Below, piece after piece: positions 1 to 10,172 of a stretch of 64,000 bases of DNA. This DNA is from Rhodobacter aestuarii (GTDB lineage: Bacteria > Pseudomonadota > Alphaproteobacteria > Rhodobacterales > Rhodobacteraceae). How positions within the stretch are numbered: position 1 is the first letter of the stretch; the number at the start of each line of letters is the position of its first letter. Under the pieces are notes generated by a model. The model did not search any database and was not told the DNA's origin. It saw only the letters and a program-made list of their open reading frames with translations. Where the stretch lies: positions 186,001-250,000 of the forward strand of contig NZ_FTOG01000003.1 in NCBI RefSeq assembly GCF_900156655.1. Direction: 5' to 3'. The translations under genes were made by a program, and so were the position numbers.

Positions 1-777
1 GTCGTCTTTGAAGGTCCGATGGCCCGAAATCATGGTGGAAACCATGGATTGACGGCTCATCACATCTTCGCGGATCGCGGCATAGATATGGATGATCGCA
101 AAGACCACGATCGACCACATGCCAAGGTGATGCAAGGTGTGCAGCCGCTGGCTGTTTTGCACGAGCCCCAACACCCAACCAAAGAGCGTATCGGGAAGGC
201 TGCCCTGCCCCGCACCTTCGGCATAAAGCGCCCAGCCGGTGATCATCATGAAGGTGATGCCCAACGTGATGAAGGTGAACATCGCCATATGCGCCAGAGG
301 GTTGTGGCCGATGTATTTCTTCGGCTCTTCCTCAAGGAACATGTACCACTTCAACTCGAAGATAAATTCCTTCCAGTAGCGCAGGTTGAAGATCGGCACA
401 TAGAACATCTGCCGGGCGTGGCTGTTGCCCACAAAGGCCCAGTAGATCCGCGCCAAGAACCCGATCGAAAGCACCGTGCCCGCTGCGAAATGGGCAAAAC
501 GCATATAGCCCATCACGAATTGGTTCGTGGCTTCCGAAAACTCCATGCTCGGCAGCGGGGCCCCGATCAGGTAGCCCGTCACGCACAGGATGGTGATGCA
601 CAGGGCGTTGACCCAATGCCAGATCCGCACCGGCGCCTCATACACATATACAGACGTGCGGCGACGGATGCTTTCAAGGTCTTCAAGGGTGGCGTCCCCG
701 GTCAGACGAGACGCCTCAAGCATCTCCTCCGGCCGGACCTTTGGTTCGTAGATCCTTTCGTCAGTAATCTTCCGCAT
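1..777 (-). CDS. hupC: HupC, b-type cytochrome subunit of uptake hydrogenase (3' end off the window)
   Basis: HupC anchors the HupSL hydrogenase in the cytoplasmic membrane and passes electrons from H2 to the quinone pool. The frame starts at ATG 777 and stays open for 259 codons to the window edge, so only the last few residues should be missing compared with the usual length of about 260. Hydrophobic segments alternate with candidate heme-ligand histidines: an RIWHW motif near the first membrane segment, an RFAHF motif, and an HHLGMW...IIHIY segment near the C terminus. It lies 11 nt downstream of hupL on the same strand, in the conserved order hupS-hupL-hupC. The family call is firm; the true C terminus cannot be seen. 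Confidence 0.93.
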   Translation of the reverse strand, partial: MRKITDERIYEPKVRPEEMLEASRLTGDATLEDLESIRRRTSVYVYEAPVRIWHWVNALCITILCVTGYLIGAPLPSMEFSEATNQFVMGYMRFAHFAAGTVLSIGFLARIYWAFVGNSHARQMFYVPIFNLRYWKEFIFELKWYMFLEEEPKKYIGHNPLAHMAMFTFITLGITFMMITGWALYAEGAGQGSLPDTLFGWVLGLVQNSQRLHTLHHLGMWSIVVFAIIHIYAAIREDVMSRQSMVSTMISGHRTFKDD

Positions 778-788
778 GGCGCCCCCCT

Positions 789-2582
789 TTACCGCACTTT
801 GACGGTGGTGAGCGGCGCGCCATCGGGCGACATCACATGGGTCGAGCAAGCAAGGCAGGGGTCGAAGCTGTGCAGCGTGCGCAGAATTTCCACCGGCTCT
901 TCGGGACGCTCCATTTTGGTGTCCAGAAGCGAGGCCTCAAAGGCGCCGATATTGCCCTGACTATCGCGCGGCGAACCGTTCCAAGTCGTCGGCACGACGC
1001 ATTGATAGTTCTCGATCCGGCCATCCTTGATGCGGACCCAGTGGCCAAGCGCACCGCGCGGCGCCTCGGTCATGCCCACACCTTTGGCCTCTTTCGGCCA
1101 GGTTTTCGGATCCCACTTTTCGACATTGGCGGTCGAGCTGTCGCCGTTTTTGATATTGGTGATCAGCTTGTCGAAGAAGTGCTTCTGCAAACGCCCGCAA
1201 TATTCGGATTCGAGCGCGCGCGCCGCGGTGCGGCCCAACGTCGAGAACAGCGCCTCGACCGGCAGGTCCATCGTGCGCAACAAGCCTTCGACTTGGTTCT
1301 TGATGTCTTCGTGACCCTTGGCATAGCCGATGATGTAGCGCGAGAGCGGCCCCACCTCCATCGCATGGCCGCGCCAACGTGGTGCCTTGATCCACGAATA
1401 TTTCGCGCTTTCGTCGATTTCTTCGATATGGGTCCGGGTGCCTTTCAGGTTCGGGCCCAGTTCGAATTTCGGGTTCGTCTCGCCATCCCACGGATGCAGA
1501 CCTTTGCCCGGCTCGCCGTAGTCATACCACGAGTGATCGACAAATTCCTGAACCTGCTCGGGGTCACGCACATCAACGTCATGCACCTCATTGAGGTTGC
1601 CATTGATGATCGCGCCGCGCGGCAGATGCAGTTGATCGGCGCTGAAATCATTCGGATGCTCCGGAATATCGCCGTAAGCCAGAACCGATTTCGACGACAG
1701 ACCACCGCCATAGAGCCAGTTCTTATAGAAGCCGCCAATCGCCACAACGTCGGGCAGATAGACGTTCTTGTTGAACTCCATGCATTTGTCGATGATCGAG
1801 GAAACGAGGTTGAGCCGCTCCATGTTGATCGCGCCAACCGCGCCCACGCCGTGCACGTTGATCGCGCAAGGCACGCCGCCCACAAGCCAGTTCGGATGCG
1901 GGTTCTTACCGCCAAAGATCGTGTGGACCTTGACGATTTCTTTTTGCAGATCAAGCGCTTCAAGGTAGTGCGTCGTCGCCATCAGATCGGCTTCGGGCGG
2001 CAGAAGATAGGCCGGGTTATCCCAGTAGCCGTTCTTGAACAGCCCCAACTGCCCGCTTTCGACGAACTTTTTGAGCCGGTTCTGCACATCGCGGAAATAG
2101 CCCGGGCTCGACATCGGGTGGCTCGGGCTGACCATCTGCTGCAGCTCCGAGGTCGCCTTCGGATCGGCGCGCAACGCATTGACCGGGTTCACCCAATCGA
2201 GCGCGTGCAGGTGGTAGAAGTGCACGATGTGGTCGTGAATTTGCAGCGCCAACTGCATGATGTTGCGGATCGAGTTGGCGTTATCGGGAATGGTGATCCC
2301 CAACGCATCTTCCACCGCGCGGACCGAGGTCAACGCGTGGGTGCCGGTGCAGACACCACAGATCCGCTCGGTGAAGGCCCAAGCATCGCGCGGGTCGCGG
2401 CCCTTCAAGATCACTTCAAGGCCACGCCACATGGTGCCGGTGGACACCGCATTGGTGATGATACCTTCATCGTTGACGTTCACTTCGCAACGCATATGGC
2501 CTTCGATCCGGGTGACAGGATCAACGACGACACGCTTGCCGGAATTGTCGAGGGTGAAGCCGTTCGGCGTTTGGGTCGTCAT
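789..2582 (-). CDS. hupL: HupL, large subunit of membrane-bound [NiFe] uptake hydrogenase
   Basis: This 597-residue protein carries the NiFe active site that oxidises H2 at the periplasmic face of the membrane. The N-terminal nickel motif RICGVC (Cys75, Cys78) and the C-terminal motif DPCLACSTH (Cys576, Cys579, His582) are both intact. Fifteen residues follow His582, which is the extension that a HupD-type protease removes after nickel insertion. The protein has no signal peptide, as expected because it crosses the membrane with HupS. The ATG at 2582 follows a GAGGAGG Shine-Dalgarno sequence placed over the end of hupS. The length equals that known for R. capsulatus HupL. Confidence 0.97.
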   Translation of the reverse strand: MTTQTPNGFTLDNSGKRVVVDPVTRIEGHMRCEVNVNDEGIITNAVSTGTMWRGLEVILKGRDPRDAWAFTERICGVCTGTHALTSVRAVEDALGITIPDNANSIRNIMQLALQIHDHIVHFYHLHALDWVNPVNALRADPKATSELQQMVSPSHPMSSPGYFRDVQNRLKKFVESGQLGLFKNGYWDNPAYLLPPEADLMATTHYLEALDLQKEIVKVHTIFGGKNPHPNWLVGGVPCAINVHGVGAVGAINMERLNLVSSIIDKCMEFNKNVYLPDVVAIGGFYKNWLYGGGLSSKSVLAYGDIPEHPNDFSADQLHLPRGAIINGNLNEVHDVDVRDPEQVQEFVDHSWYDYGEPGKGLHPWDGETNPKFELGPNLKGTRTHIEEIDESAKYSWIKAPRWRGHAMEVGPLSRYIIGYAKGHEDIKNQVEGLLRTMDLPVEALFSTLGRTAARALESEYCGRLQKHFFDKLITNIKNGDSSTANVEKWDPKTWPKEAKGVGMTEAPRGALGHWVRIKDGRIENYQCVVPTTWNGSPRDSQGNIGAFEASLLDTKMERPEEPVEILRTLHSFDPCLACSTHVMSPDGAPLTTVKVR

Positions 2583-2585
2583 GGC

Positions 2586-3662
2586 TTACGCCTCCTCGGT
2601 CTTTTTCTGGGCGCGTTTGAGCGCGGATGCAGCGGCATGAACGGCAACGGCACCGCCCACGACGGCGGTGGTGGCAAAGCCGATCTGGTCCGCCGTCGCC
2701 TCAATGCCGAATTGCTTGATGCCGGTCACACGCTCATAGAAGCCGTGCTGATCCCAGAACCCGTCTTCCGAGCAGCCAATACAGCCGTGGCCCGATTGGA
2801 TCGGGAAGCTGACCCCTTCGTTCCAACGCACCGTCGAGCAGGCGTTGTAGGTGGTCGGCCCTTTGCAGCCCATTTTGTAAAGGCAATAGCCCTTGCGCGC
2901 GGCCTCATCGTCCCATTGCTCGACGAACTGCCCCGCGTCAAAGTGCGGACGACGGTAGCATTTGTCGTGGATGCGCTGGGAATAGAACATCGCCGGGCGG
3001 CCTTGGCGGTCAAGCTCCGGCATCCGGTCAAAGGTCAGCATATAGGTGATCACCCCGGTCATCACCTCAGCAATCGGCGGGCAGCCGGGCACTTTGATGA
3101 TCGGCTTATCGGTGATGACCTTATGCACCGGGGTAGCTTGGGTCGGGTTCGGCGCGGCGGCCTGCACACAGCCATAGGACGCACAGGCCCCCCAGCTGAT
3201 GATCGCTTTCGCGTCTTTCGCAGCGTGGCGCAGCTTTTCAACGAACGGCTTGCCGCCGGTGATGCAGAACATCCCATCTTCGTTGAGCGGCGGGTTGCCC
3301 TCAACCGCGAGGATGTAATTGCCCTTGTATTTCTCGATCGTCTCTTCAAAGGCGGCTTCGGCAGCATGGCCCGCAGCAGCCATCAGCGTGTCGTCATAAT
3401 CGAGCGAGATCATCGACAGCACGACATCTTTTGCCAGCGGATGCGCCGAACGGATGAAGCTTTCCGAACAGCAGGTGCATTCAAGACCATGCACCCAGAT
3501 CACCGGGGTACGCGGTTTCGTTTCCATCGCATGGGCGATTTTCGGCACAAAGCTCGGACCAAGCCCCAGCGCCGCAGCGGTCAGAGAACAGTATTTCATG
3601 AAGCTGCGGCGGGTGATCCCCTGACGCCGCATGACATCATAGAAGGTTTCGATTTGCGACAA
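2586..3662 (-). CDS. hupS: HupS, small subunit of uptake hydrogenase, Tat-exported
   Basis: HupS (358 residues) carries the FeS clusters that relay electrons from HupL to HupC. The N terminus holds the twin-arginine motif RRSFMK and a hydrophobic stretch ending in a KIAHA cleavage region, so the HupSL dimer is exported by Tat. Cluster ligands include the [13 protein letters not shown] and HGCIGC motifs. I place the start at TTG 3662, where AGGGAGG lies six bases upstream and translation begins (M)[14 protein letters not shown], matching how R. capsulatus HupS begins. An ATG at 3695 in the same frame is possible but has a poorer ribosome site. hupL follows after 3 nt. Confidence 0.95.
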   Translation of the reverse strand: MSQIETFYDVMRRQGITRRSFMKYCSLTAAALGLGPSFVPKIAHAMETKPRTPVIWVHGLECTCCSESFIRSAHPLAKDVVLSMISLDYDDTLMAAAGHAAEAAFEETIEKYKGNYILAVEGNPPLNEDGMFCITGGKPFVEKLRHAAKDAKAIISWGACASYGCVQAAAPNPTQATPVHKVITDKPIIKVPGCPPIAEVMTGVITYMLTFDRMPELDRQGRPAMFYSQRIHDKCYRRPHFDAGQFVEQWDDEAARKGYCLYKMGCKGPTTYNACSTVRWNEGVSFPIQSGHGCIGCSEDGFWDQHGFYERVTGIKQFGIEATADQIGFATTAVVGGAVAVHAAASALKRAQKKTEEA

Positions 3663-3864
3663 TTGTCCCTCCCTTGCCTGGGGCCGGCCAGACATCCCAG
3701 GCGCGCCCTTGGTAGGCTTCTGATTGTGCCGATTGACCAAGGTAGAGCCATTAAGAACTGACAAAATGTCGCAGAAAAAATTATTGTTTAAAAACAATGT
3801 CGTGTGATTTTGTCACCGCAAATTTCCGAAAGAATACTATCCGATTAACTTTCCACTTCGAAAG
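3663..3864 (-). promoter_or_regulatory. hupSLC promoter region with inverted repeats
   Basis: This 202-base AT-rich interval separates hypF from hupS and should hold the hupSLC promoter. It contains the inverted repeat ATTGTTT-AA-AAACAAT at 3783-3798 and a smaller GACA-AAA-TGTC repeat at 3760-3770. In R. capsulatus the hupS promoter is activated by HupR at a TTG-N5-CAA site and by IHF. I do not find an exact TTG-N5-CAA here; the nearest is TTG-N6-CAA on the minus strand near 3816-3827. The repeats may be operators or part of a weak terminator for hypF. Confidence 0.45.
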
Positions 3865-6093
3865 CTATGTTTCCAATTTTGTCGCCGCGACCAGCGCCTG
3901 ACCGAAGGCGAGCCCCCCGTCATTTGCGGGAATCTGACGTTGCGTCAAAAGCGGAATGTCAAAAAGCTTTTCAGCCATAAGTTGTGACATCAGCGCGTTT
4001 TGGAAAACACCACCAGACAGCGCCACCGCCTGCGCCGCGCCGCTCTGCACAAACGCACGCGCACGGACCGCAAAAGCCTCGGCCAAAGCTTCATGCGCGG
4101 CATAGGCGAGCCCGGCCGCATCGCCCCCCTCGGCCAACTGCAAAAAGAGCGGTGCCGGGTCAATCTCTGCGCCCTCCCCCGCGAACCTGATCTGCGGCGA
4201 GGCCTCGGCGCGGGCGGCCAAGGCTTCCAACCGCATCGCCGCCTCGCCCTCATAGCTTTGTCCCGCCGCGCACAGCCCCAAACAGCCCGCGACCGCATCA
4301 AAAAGCCGCCCCGCACTCGAAGAGAGCGGCGCATTCACCCCTTTGGCGGCCATTTGGCGCGCAATTTCGCGCGGCGCTTTGGGAAAGAGCGCATCGGCCC
4401 AATCTGACAGCCCCGCCGCATCAAGCCGCACCAGCGCATTGCGCCACGGCTCCATTTGCGCGCGATCCCCGCCAATCAGCGGCGCGGGCTTAAGCCAGGC
4501 GCGGCGCTCAAACCCTGCATAATCGCCCAAGAGCAACTCGCCCCCCCAAACGGTGCCATCGGGGCCAAGACCCAAGCCATCGAGAATGATCCCGGCCACT
4601 TTGCCACCATCGCGCGGCCAAAGGTTTTCGCCCAACACCGCGGCCAAATGGGCGTGGTGGTGTTGCACCTCAATAAGCTGCAACCCTTCGCGTTCGGCAC
4701 GTTCCGCCCCGTGGCGGCTTGCGCGGAAATCAGGGTGCAGATCGACCGCCACCGCTTGCGGCTGGTGGTCAAAAAGCGCGGCATAATCGGCATCGGCCTG
4801 AAGATAGGCTTCCCATGTCAGCGCCTCATCCAACTCGCCCAGATGGTGGCCCAAAAGCGCTTGCCCGTTTTTGATCAGACACAGCGCTGCTTTCATCTGC
4901 CCACCACAAGCCACGATCTGCGGCGCATCTTCAAACCCCGGCGGCAACGGCAGCGTGCCCGGCACCTGACCACGCGCGCGGCGCAACACCATTGGCGGGT
5001 CAACGCGCAGCACACTATCATCCAGTCGCCGCGCAATTGCCCGGTCATGCATCACGAACGCATCGGCAAAGGGGGCAAGTTTCTCGCGCGCCTCGTCATT
5101 GCCCACCACCTGCGGCTCTCCCGAAAGGTTGCCCGAGGTCATCACGAGCACACCCTGAAAGGCATCCAGAAGCAAATGATGCAGCGGCGTATAGGGCAGC
5201 ATCACTCCCAGTTCCGTCATCCCCGGCGCAACATTGGCGGGGAGCGTGCCAAGCGTCGGCATCAACACAATCGGCGCGGCGGGGTCTTTGAGCGCGCTCA
5301 GCGCCTGCGGAGAAACGGTCACGATCTGCGCCAGATCACCTTCCCGGCACATCAGCGCAAAGGGTTTGGCCGGGCGGCGCTTGCGGGCGCGCAACTCTGC
5401 CACCGCGCGCGGGTTGGCGGCATCACAAGCCAGATGAAAACCACCCAACCCCTTGATCGCCAACACCTCGCCCGCGTGCAGCCGCGCCACGGCGAGGGCC
5501 AGCGTATCGCCCGGCACCTCTTGCCCGCCCACCTCCAGCCAGATGCGCGGCCCACAGGTGGGGCAAGCAATCGGCTGGGCGTGAAAGCGCCGATCAGCCG
5601 GGTTTTCATATTCAGCCCGGCATTCGGGGCACATCTCAAACGGGGCCATCGTAGTGCGCGCCCGGTCATAGGGCAGGCTTTGCAGAATCGTGAAACGCGG
5701 CCCGCAATGGGTGCAATTGGTGAATGCATAGCCGCGCCGCCGCCCGTGGCCACGGATTTCCTCTAAACATGCCGGGCAGGTCGCGGCATCGGGTGTCACC
5801 CGCGTTTCCGCCCCCGGCTCGCCCGAGGCGATAATCTCAAACCTGTTCGGTAAAGCCTCAAATACGGCGACAGACACCTCGACCGCATCCACCCGTGCCA
5901 AGGGCGGGGCCTGCGTTTTGAGCGCCTCGGGCAAATCGCCCACAGGCCCAAGCACGCGGATCAGCACCCCTTCGGCATCATTGAGCACCGCGCCGCGCAG
6001 CCCTCGTGCCTGCGCCAATTGCCAAACGAAGGGGCGAAACCCCACGCCCTGCACCTGACCGCGCACGCGGATCTGCCAGCCCTGCTCTTTCAT
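3865..6093 (-). CDS. hypF: HypF, carbamoyltransferase for hydrogenase cyanide ligand synthesis
   Basis: HypF (742 residues) transfers a carbamoyl group from carbamoyl phosphate to HypE, the first step in making the CN ligands of the active-site iron. The domains run in the usual order. An acylphosphatase domain holds RVRGQVQGVGFRPF near residue 10. Two zinc-finger pairs follow (CPAC/CTHCGPR and CPEC/CPTCGPR, about residues 105-185). A YrdC-like domain comes next, then a Kae1-like domain with HHHAHLAAVLGE. The length is normal for the family. Placement between hupV and hupS is the arrangement known in R. capsulatus. The ATG at 6093 follows a GAGGCAAG ribosome site. Confidence 0.96.
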   Translation of the reverse strand: MKEQGWQIRVRGQVQGVGFRPFVWQLAQARGLRGAVLNDAEGVLIRVLGPVGDLPEALKTQAPPLARVDAVEVSVAVFEALPNRFEIIASGEPGAETRVTPDAATCPACLEEIRGHGRRRGYAFTNCTHCGPRFTILQSLPYDRARTTMAPFEMCPECRAEYENPADRRFHAQPIACPTCGPRIWLEVGGQEVPGDTLALAVARLHAGEVLAIKGLGGFHLACDAANPRAVAELRARKRRPAKPFALMCREGDLAQIVTVSPQALSALKDPAAPIVLMPTLGTLPANVAPGMTELGVMLPYTPLHHLLLDAFQGVLVMTSGNLSGEPQVVGNDEAREKLAPFADAFVMHDRAIARRLDDSVLRVDPPMVLRRARGQVPGTLPLPPGFEDAPQIVACGGQMKAALCLIKNGQALLGHHLGELDEALTWEAYLQADADYAALFDHQPQAVAVDLHPDFRASRHGAERAEREGLQLIEVQHHHAHLAAVLGENLWPRDGGKVAGIILDGLGLGPDGTVWGGELLLGDYAGFERRAWLKPAPLIGGDRAQMEPWRNALVRLDAAGLSDWADALFPKAPREIARQMAAKGVNAPLSSSAGRLFDAVAGCLGLCAAGQSYEGEAAMRLEALAARAEASPQIRFAGEGAEIDPAPLFLQLAEGGDAAGLAYAAHEALAEAFAVRARAFVQSGAAQAVALSGGVFQNALMSQLMAEKLFDIPLLTQRQIPANDGGLAFGQALVAATKLET

Positions 6094-6149
6094 CTTGCCT
6101 CAAATCTCTCGGGGGTCCGGGGGCAGCGCCCCCGGCTTTCCCGACAGTG

Positions 6150-7580
6150 TCAATGCACTGTGCAGACCATGCAAGGGTCGAAACTGCGCACGATATGCTG
6201 GACCGACACGGGTGTGTCTTCCCCCTCCATCACTGGCGCCCCAACCAGCGCGGCCTCCAACGGGCCGGGCACGCCCTGCGCATCACGCGGCGAGAAGTTC
6301 CATGTGGTGGGCGCGATAATCTGGTAAGAGGCGATCTTGCCCCCGTCGATCCGCAGCCAATGGCCCAAAGACCCGCGCGCCGCCTCCACCAGCCCCGCGC
6401 CGGTGCCGTTTTCCGGCACAGCACCATGGTGCATAAACACGCCTGCGGGGTCGATTTGAGCCGCCCATTGCTCCATCAATATCTGCGTGCGGGCAAGCTC
6501 CAGTAGCCGCGCGGCCACGCGTGCCAAAACGCCGCCACCCGCCAGTTCACGCGCGAGCGGATGACCATCAATCACCTGCCGCGCCAGCGCGCCCACCTCA
6601 AGCGGTTCGCCCTTCATGCGCGGCGCCTTGCACCATGTATAGGCCACTTCGCGCATCGCCTCATCCGGCTCGGTCTGACCCTCGAACGGATGCGCGGCCC
6701 CGCCCAGCATCCATGCATGGCTTAGGTCTTCAACAATCCCGCTCGGATCAACTGGGCTGAGCGTACCCGCACACCACAGACCCGGCGCAAACCCATGCCC
6801 TTCGGCCAACGGATAGGCTCCAAAGCTCAAATACCGCCCTGAGCCCCGGCCCAAATCGGCAAGCCCCGTCTCGGCTGCGATTTCAAGAAAAAGGCCCACA
6901 TCGCCATGCTGCCAGCGCATCAACGCGTCAATGCTGCCCAGCGCGACGAACTCTTCGAGCGATCCGCCAAACACCTCTCGCTCAAGATATTTGCGGAACT
7001 GGCGCAGGCTGGTTTCGATACGAAGCTTGTCACGCGGCCCCGGCGCGCGGGTCACGCCCCCCGGCTGCAAGGCAAGCGTATGCGGCCATTTTCCCGCCAT
7101 CAGCCCCAAAATATGCATCAACTGCGTGCGCGCCTCAATCGCCGCACGCCCCGCCGCGCCATTGATCGCGGCAAAGCGCTCCACCGCCAAACGATACCAT
7201 GGCTGCGCCGCATAAGCGGGCCGCGTAAAATCGGGCATGAAAAACAGGTTGAAATGGAACAGGTGATCTGCGGCGTTTTCCACCGCATGGATCAGAGCCG
7301 CCATCAGCGCCCCTTGCGGCGTCGGCACCAGCCCCGAAGCCGCCGCCAAAGCTTGCGCCGCCGCCGCCGATTGCGAAATCGAGCAAATCCCGCAAATGCG
7401 CGGTGTCACCGTTAGCGCATCGCTTGGTGCGCGCCCCTCCAGCATCCGCTCAAAACCCCGGTAAAGTGGCGCGTTGACTTGGGCCGAGGCCACCCGGCCC
7501 TCCGCCAGATCAAGCTGCACCTCAAGATCGCCCTCAACGCGGTTGAACGGCCCCACGACCAGCCTTGGTGTCTCGCTCAT
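6150..7580 (-). CDS. hupV: HupV, large subunit of H2-sensing regulatory hydrogenase
   Basis: HupV (476 residues) forms with HupU the regulatory hydrogenase that senses H2 and controls the kinase HupT. The first nickel motif is RICGICSISQ (Cys63, Cys66), where Gln replaces the His usual in catalytic enzymes, as known for sensor hydrogenases. The second motif, DPCMVCTVH, ends exactly at the protein C terminus. There is therefore no extension to be cleaved, another hallmark of HupV/HoxC proteins. The start at 7580 overlaps the hupU stop as ATGA, and the resulting length equals that of R. capsulatus HupV. It works in the cytoplasm. Confidence 0.95.
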   Translation of the reverse strand: MSETPRLVVGPFNRVEGDLEVQLDLAEGRVASAQVNAPLYRGFERMLEGRAPSDALTVTPRICGICSISQSAAAAQALAAASGLVPTPQGALMAALIHAVENAADHLFHFNLFFMPDFTRPAYAAQPWYRLAVERFAAINGAAGRAAIEARTQLMHILGLMAGKWPHTLALQPGGVTRAPGPRDKLRIETSLRQFRKYLEREVFGGSLEEFVALGSIDALMRWQHGDVGLFLEIAAETGLADLGRGSGRYLSFGAYPLAEGHGFAPGLWCAGTLSPVDPSGIVEDLSHAWMLGGAAHPFEGQTEPDEAMREVAYTWCKAPRMKGEPLEVGALARQVIDGHPLARELAGGGVLARVAARLLELARTQILMEQWAAQIDPAGVFMHHGAVPENGTGAGLVEAARGSLGHWLRIDGGKIASYQIIAPTTWNFSPRDAQGVPGPLEAALVGAPVMEGEDTPVSVQHIVRSFDPCMVCTVH

Positions 7581-8575
7581 CGGCGCCCCTTCGGTTTGCG
7601 ATGCGTGGGGGCCACCTCGACCCGCGGCGCCACGGCGTTTTTGGCGATCCGCTCGGGCGTGGCCGCTTTGGAAAGCGAAGCCAGCGCCATGAACCATGCT
7701 TTGGGCATATCGGAAGGAAGCCCCACCGGAATGCCCGCGACTTTGGGCGTTTCCACAAAGGGGTGGCGTGGTTCTTCAAACTCGGGCGCAGTACAGGCAA
7801 TGCAGGGGTAGCCGCCGCGCGTGCAAGAGCCCTCCCCATTCCACGGGCGAATGTTGCAATCCCCCACCGCTTGTGTGCCCACGCAGCCAAGGTTTTCCAT
7901 CATGCAGCCATGATCGGAAAGCTGCACAGCGGAGGCTTTATACTCGTAATATTCGTTCTTCGGGCAGCCGTGGTGCACAAGGTGCTGCGCGTAAAACAAG
8001 GGTCGCGCAAAATCATCGAGATCCGCCTCGCGCAGCCGACCCGCCGCCAAAAGCATCAGCGTTTCCGTTACCCAACCCGGATGCGTCGGACAGCCAGAGA
8101 CATTCACCACCGGCAGGCCTGTCGGGTCGCGATAGTCCTCGGCCAGAACCCCGCCGACATGCGCACCTTCATATTGCACGCCAATCGCGTCTGAGGGGTT
8201 GCCGCCCGCCGAGGTCATGCCGCCATAGGTCGCGCAGGTTCCCACCGCCACCACATGGCGCGCGCGGGGCGCCAAGGCCCGCACCCAATCCAGCATCGAC
8301 CGCCCAGTGCCCGAAACCATCTGAAACCGGCCCGTGCCCATCGGCCCGCGCGCAATCGCGCCCTCGATCGCCAGAATATCCAGCGGGGTTTCGCCGCTTT
8401 CAACGCTTTCAAGGAGCACGCGCACCTCTGCCCCGCTTTGCAGGCTCAGCGCCGGATGCCACAGAAATTCCAGCCCCGCCCCTTCGAGCGTCTCCAAAAA
8501 ATCGGGCGCCTCTGCGCAGAGCGCAGACATCGTACAGCCGCCGCAACCGGCGGCCTGAAGCCAAAGGATATTCAT
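7577..8575 (-). CDS. hupU: HupU, small subunit of H2-sensing regulatory hydrogenase
   Basis: HupU (332 residues) is the FeS-containing partner of HupV. It begins directly with the cluster-binding segment GCGGC and has no twin-arginine signal, so the sensor stays in the cytoplasm, unlike HupS. Further cluster ligands are visible as GTCATYGG, SGCPTHPGW and the cysteine-rich region DHGCMMENLGCVG. The gene overlaps hupT by ATGA at 8572-8575 and hupV by ATGA at 7577-7580, so hupT, hupU and hupV are probably translationally coupled. The call rests on these motifs and on the conserved gene order. Confidence 0.95.
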   Translation of the reverse strand: MNILWLQAAGCGGCTMSALCAEAPDFLETLEGAGLEFLWHPALSLQSGAEVRVLLESVESGETPLDILAIEGAIARGPMGTGRFQMVSGTGRSMLDWVRALAPRARHVVAVGTCATYGGMTSAGGNPSDAIGVQYEGAHVGGVLAEDYRDPTGLPVVNVSGCPTHPGWVTETLMLLAAGRLREADLDDFARPLFYAQHLVHHGCPKNEYYEYKASAVQLSDHGCMMENLGCVGTQAVGDCNIRPWNGEGSCTRGGYPCIACTAPEFEEPRHPFVETPKVAGIPVGLPSDMPKAWFMALASLSKAATPERIAKNAVAPRVEVAPTHRKPKGRR

Positions 8576-10044
8576 GGGTCTTCCTTGCCGGGGTTTGGCA
8601 AATGATCAGGCAAAGGCTCTGCCCCGGGCTGCGCTGTGTGCCGCGGCACGATCCAATCAAGTGGCGCACTCTCTTGCCCGCTCGCCCCGAGCGGCAGATC
8701 AAAGCAGAAGCTCGCCCCTCCTAAGGGGCTTTCATTTTCCAGCCGCAACCGCCCGCGGTGTTCTTCGACAATCTTGTAACTGATCGACAGCCCAAGCCCG
8801 GTGCCCTTGCCCACCGCTTTGGTGGTGAAAAACGGATCAAAGATCGTTGCGGCAACCGCTTCGGAAACGCCCGGCCCATTATCTGCCACACAAAGCTCGC
8901 CGCGCGCCCCCGCACGCCGCGCCGTGATACGGATTTGCGCACCGCCCATATCTTCAAGCGCATCAGAAGCGTTCTGGATCAGGTTCATCACGACCTGCTG
9001 GATATGGCCGGGGCGCCCGCGCACGATCAGTTCAGATTCGCCCTCAAAACTCACATCAACCAGTGTTTTTGAGCCGCGCCGCACCCAGTCAGACGCCACT
9101 TGCGCCACCGAGACCAGATCGAAATCGACCATCTCGCCGCTGCCTTCTGCCGAAAGCCGACGCAAATCCTCGACGATGTCGCGCACCCGCTCGGCCCCAT
9201 CGCGTGCGCCCTCAATCGCGGTGCGCAGGTTCGTCACCTCGCGGTCGAGCTTCATTTCATCGCGCAGTTTGATCAGCTCATCACGCGAGGCGCCTTGCTG
9301 AACTGCGGCGAAATAGGTTTCAAACTTGCCCGCGTAGCGTTCCAACGCGTGGGCATTGGCGTAGACAAAGGAAATCGGATTGTTGAGTTCATGCGCAACC
9401 CCCGCCAAAAGCCGCCCCAGCGAGGCCAGCTTTTCGTTGCGCACAAGCTGCGCCTGCGCCGTAATCAGCGCCTCATGGCTGCTTTCAAGCTGCGAATAGG
9501 CTTGCCGCAACTCCCCCAAAGGCCGGCCCGTCAGCACGTAGCCAATGATCCGTTCCCGCTCATCACGGCGTGGGCTGATCGACAGTTCCAACGGCGCCGG
9601 GCCATCGGGGCCGATCAACGCGACCTCCACGGTCACGGTGGTGCGCCGGTTCGTGGCATCGGCCATTGCGCTTTCAATTTGCGCGCGCGCAGCAGGTTCA
9701 AACATCTGCAAAAGCGCGCGCCCCGCCCATGCGCCGGGCGGCTGGCCGGTCAGCGCATCGACCGAGGCGGAAGTTTCCAACACCTCTCCCGCGCGCGAGG
9801 CCACAATCAACGCGTCTGAGACCGACGCGAGGATAGAACCCAGAAATGACCGCAAATCCTCTAACTCGTGGTTTTGCCGCTCTAGCCGTTCCTGATAATC
9901 GACAAGCTCGGCCCAAGTACGGTCCACCGCCGAGAGCACCTCTACCCAAACATTATCGCCCGCTTCCGGTGGCAGCATCGCGCCAAGCCGGGCCGGGTCG
10001 AGACTGGGCAAGTCGTGGCGGGGCAAGCTTTCCTTGGTGGGCAT
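8572..10044 (-). CDS. hupT: HupT, PAS-domain sensor histidine kinase of H2 regulation
   Basis: HupT (490 residues) is a soluble kinase that, in R. capsulatus, phosphorylates the response regulator HupR when H2 is absent and is restrained by HupUV when H2 is present. A short coiled N-terminal part leads into a PAS domain (about residues 65-190). The phosphoacceptor region is VAHELNNPISF, and the ATPase part has LIQNASDAL (N box), DNGPGV (G1) and GTGLGLSIS (G2). There are no membrane segments. It is the first gene of hupTUV-hypF. The likely promoter is in the 128 bases between its ATG and hypC. No hupR gene is in this window. Confidence 0.93.
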   Translation of the reverse strand: MPTKESLPRHDLPSLDPARLGAMLPPEAGDNVWVEVLSAVDRTWAELVDYQERLERQNHELEDLRSFLGSILASVSDALIVASRAGEVLETSASVDALTGQPPGAWAGRALLQMFEPAARAQIESAMADATNRRTTVTVEVALIGPDGPAPLELSISPRRDERERIIGYVLTGRPLGELRQAYSQLESSHEALITAQAQLVRNEKLASLGRLLAGVAHELNNPISFVYANAHALERYAGKFETYFAAVQQGASRDELIKLRDEMKLDREVTNLRTAIEGARDGAERVRDIVEDLRRLSAEGSGEMVDFDLVSVAQVASDWVRRGSKTLVDVSFEGESELIVRGRPGHIQQVVMNLIQNASDALEDMGGAQIRITARRAGARGELCVADNGPGVSEAVAATIFDPFFTTKAVGKGTGLGLSISYKIVEEHRGRLRLENESPLGGASFCFDLPLGASGQESAPLDWIVPRHTAQPGAEPLPDHLPNPGKEDP

Positions 10045-10172
10045 GATGTCCTGCGCAGCGAAAGGCTCTGCGGATTTTGGCTGAAGCTAGCATATCCCCT
10101 GTCGGTGATCGCGCAAGGGGTGAGAGCACACAACTTTAGGCTTAACCGGCCCGTCCGCTCGGGAAATGCCCC

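Noticed and set aside
837-3761. A very long open frame on the plus strand opposite hupL and hupS.
   Set aside because: It is antisense to two certain genes, has no domain-like sequence, and arises from GC-rich codon bias in the real genes.
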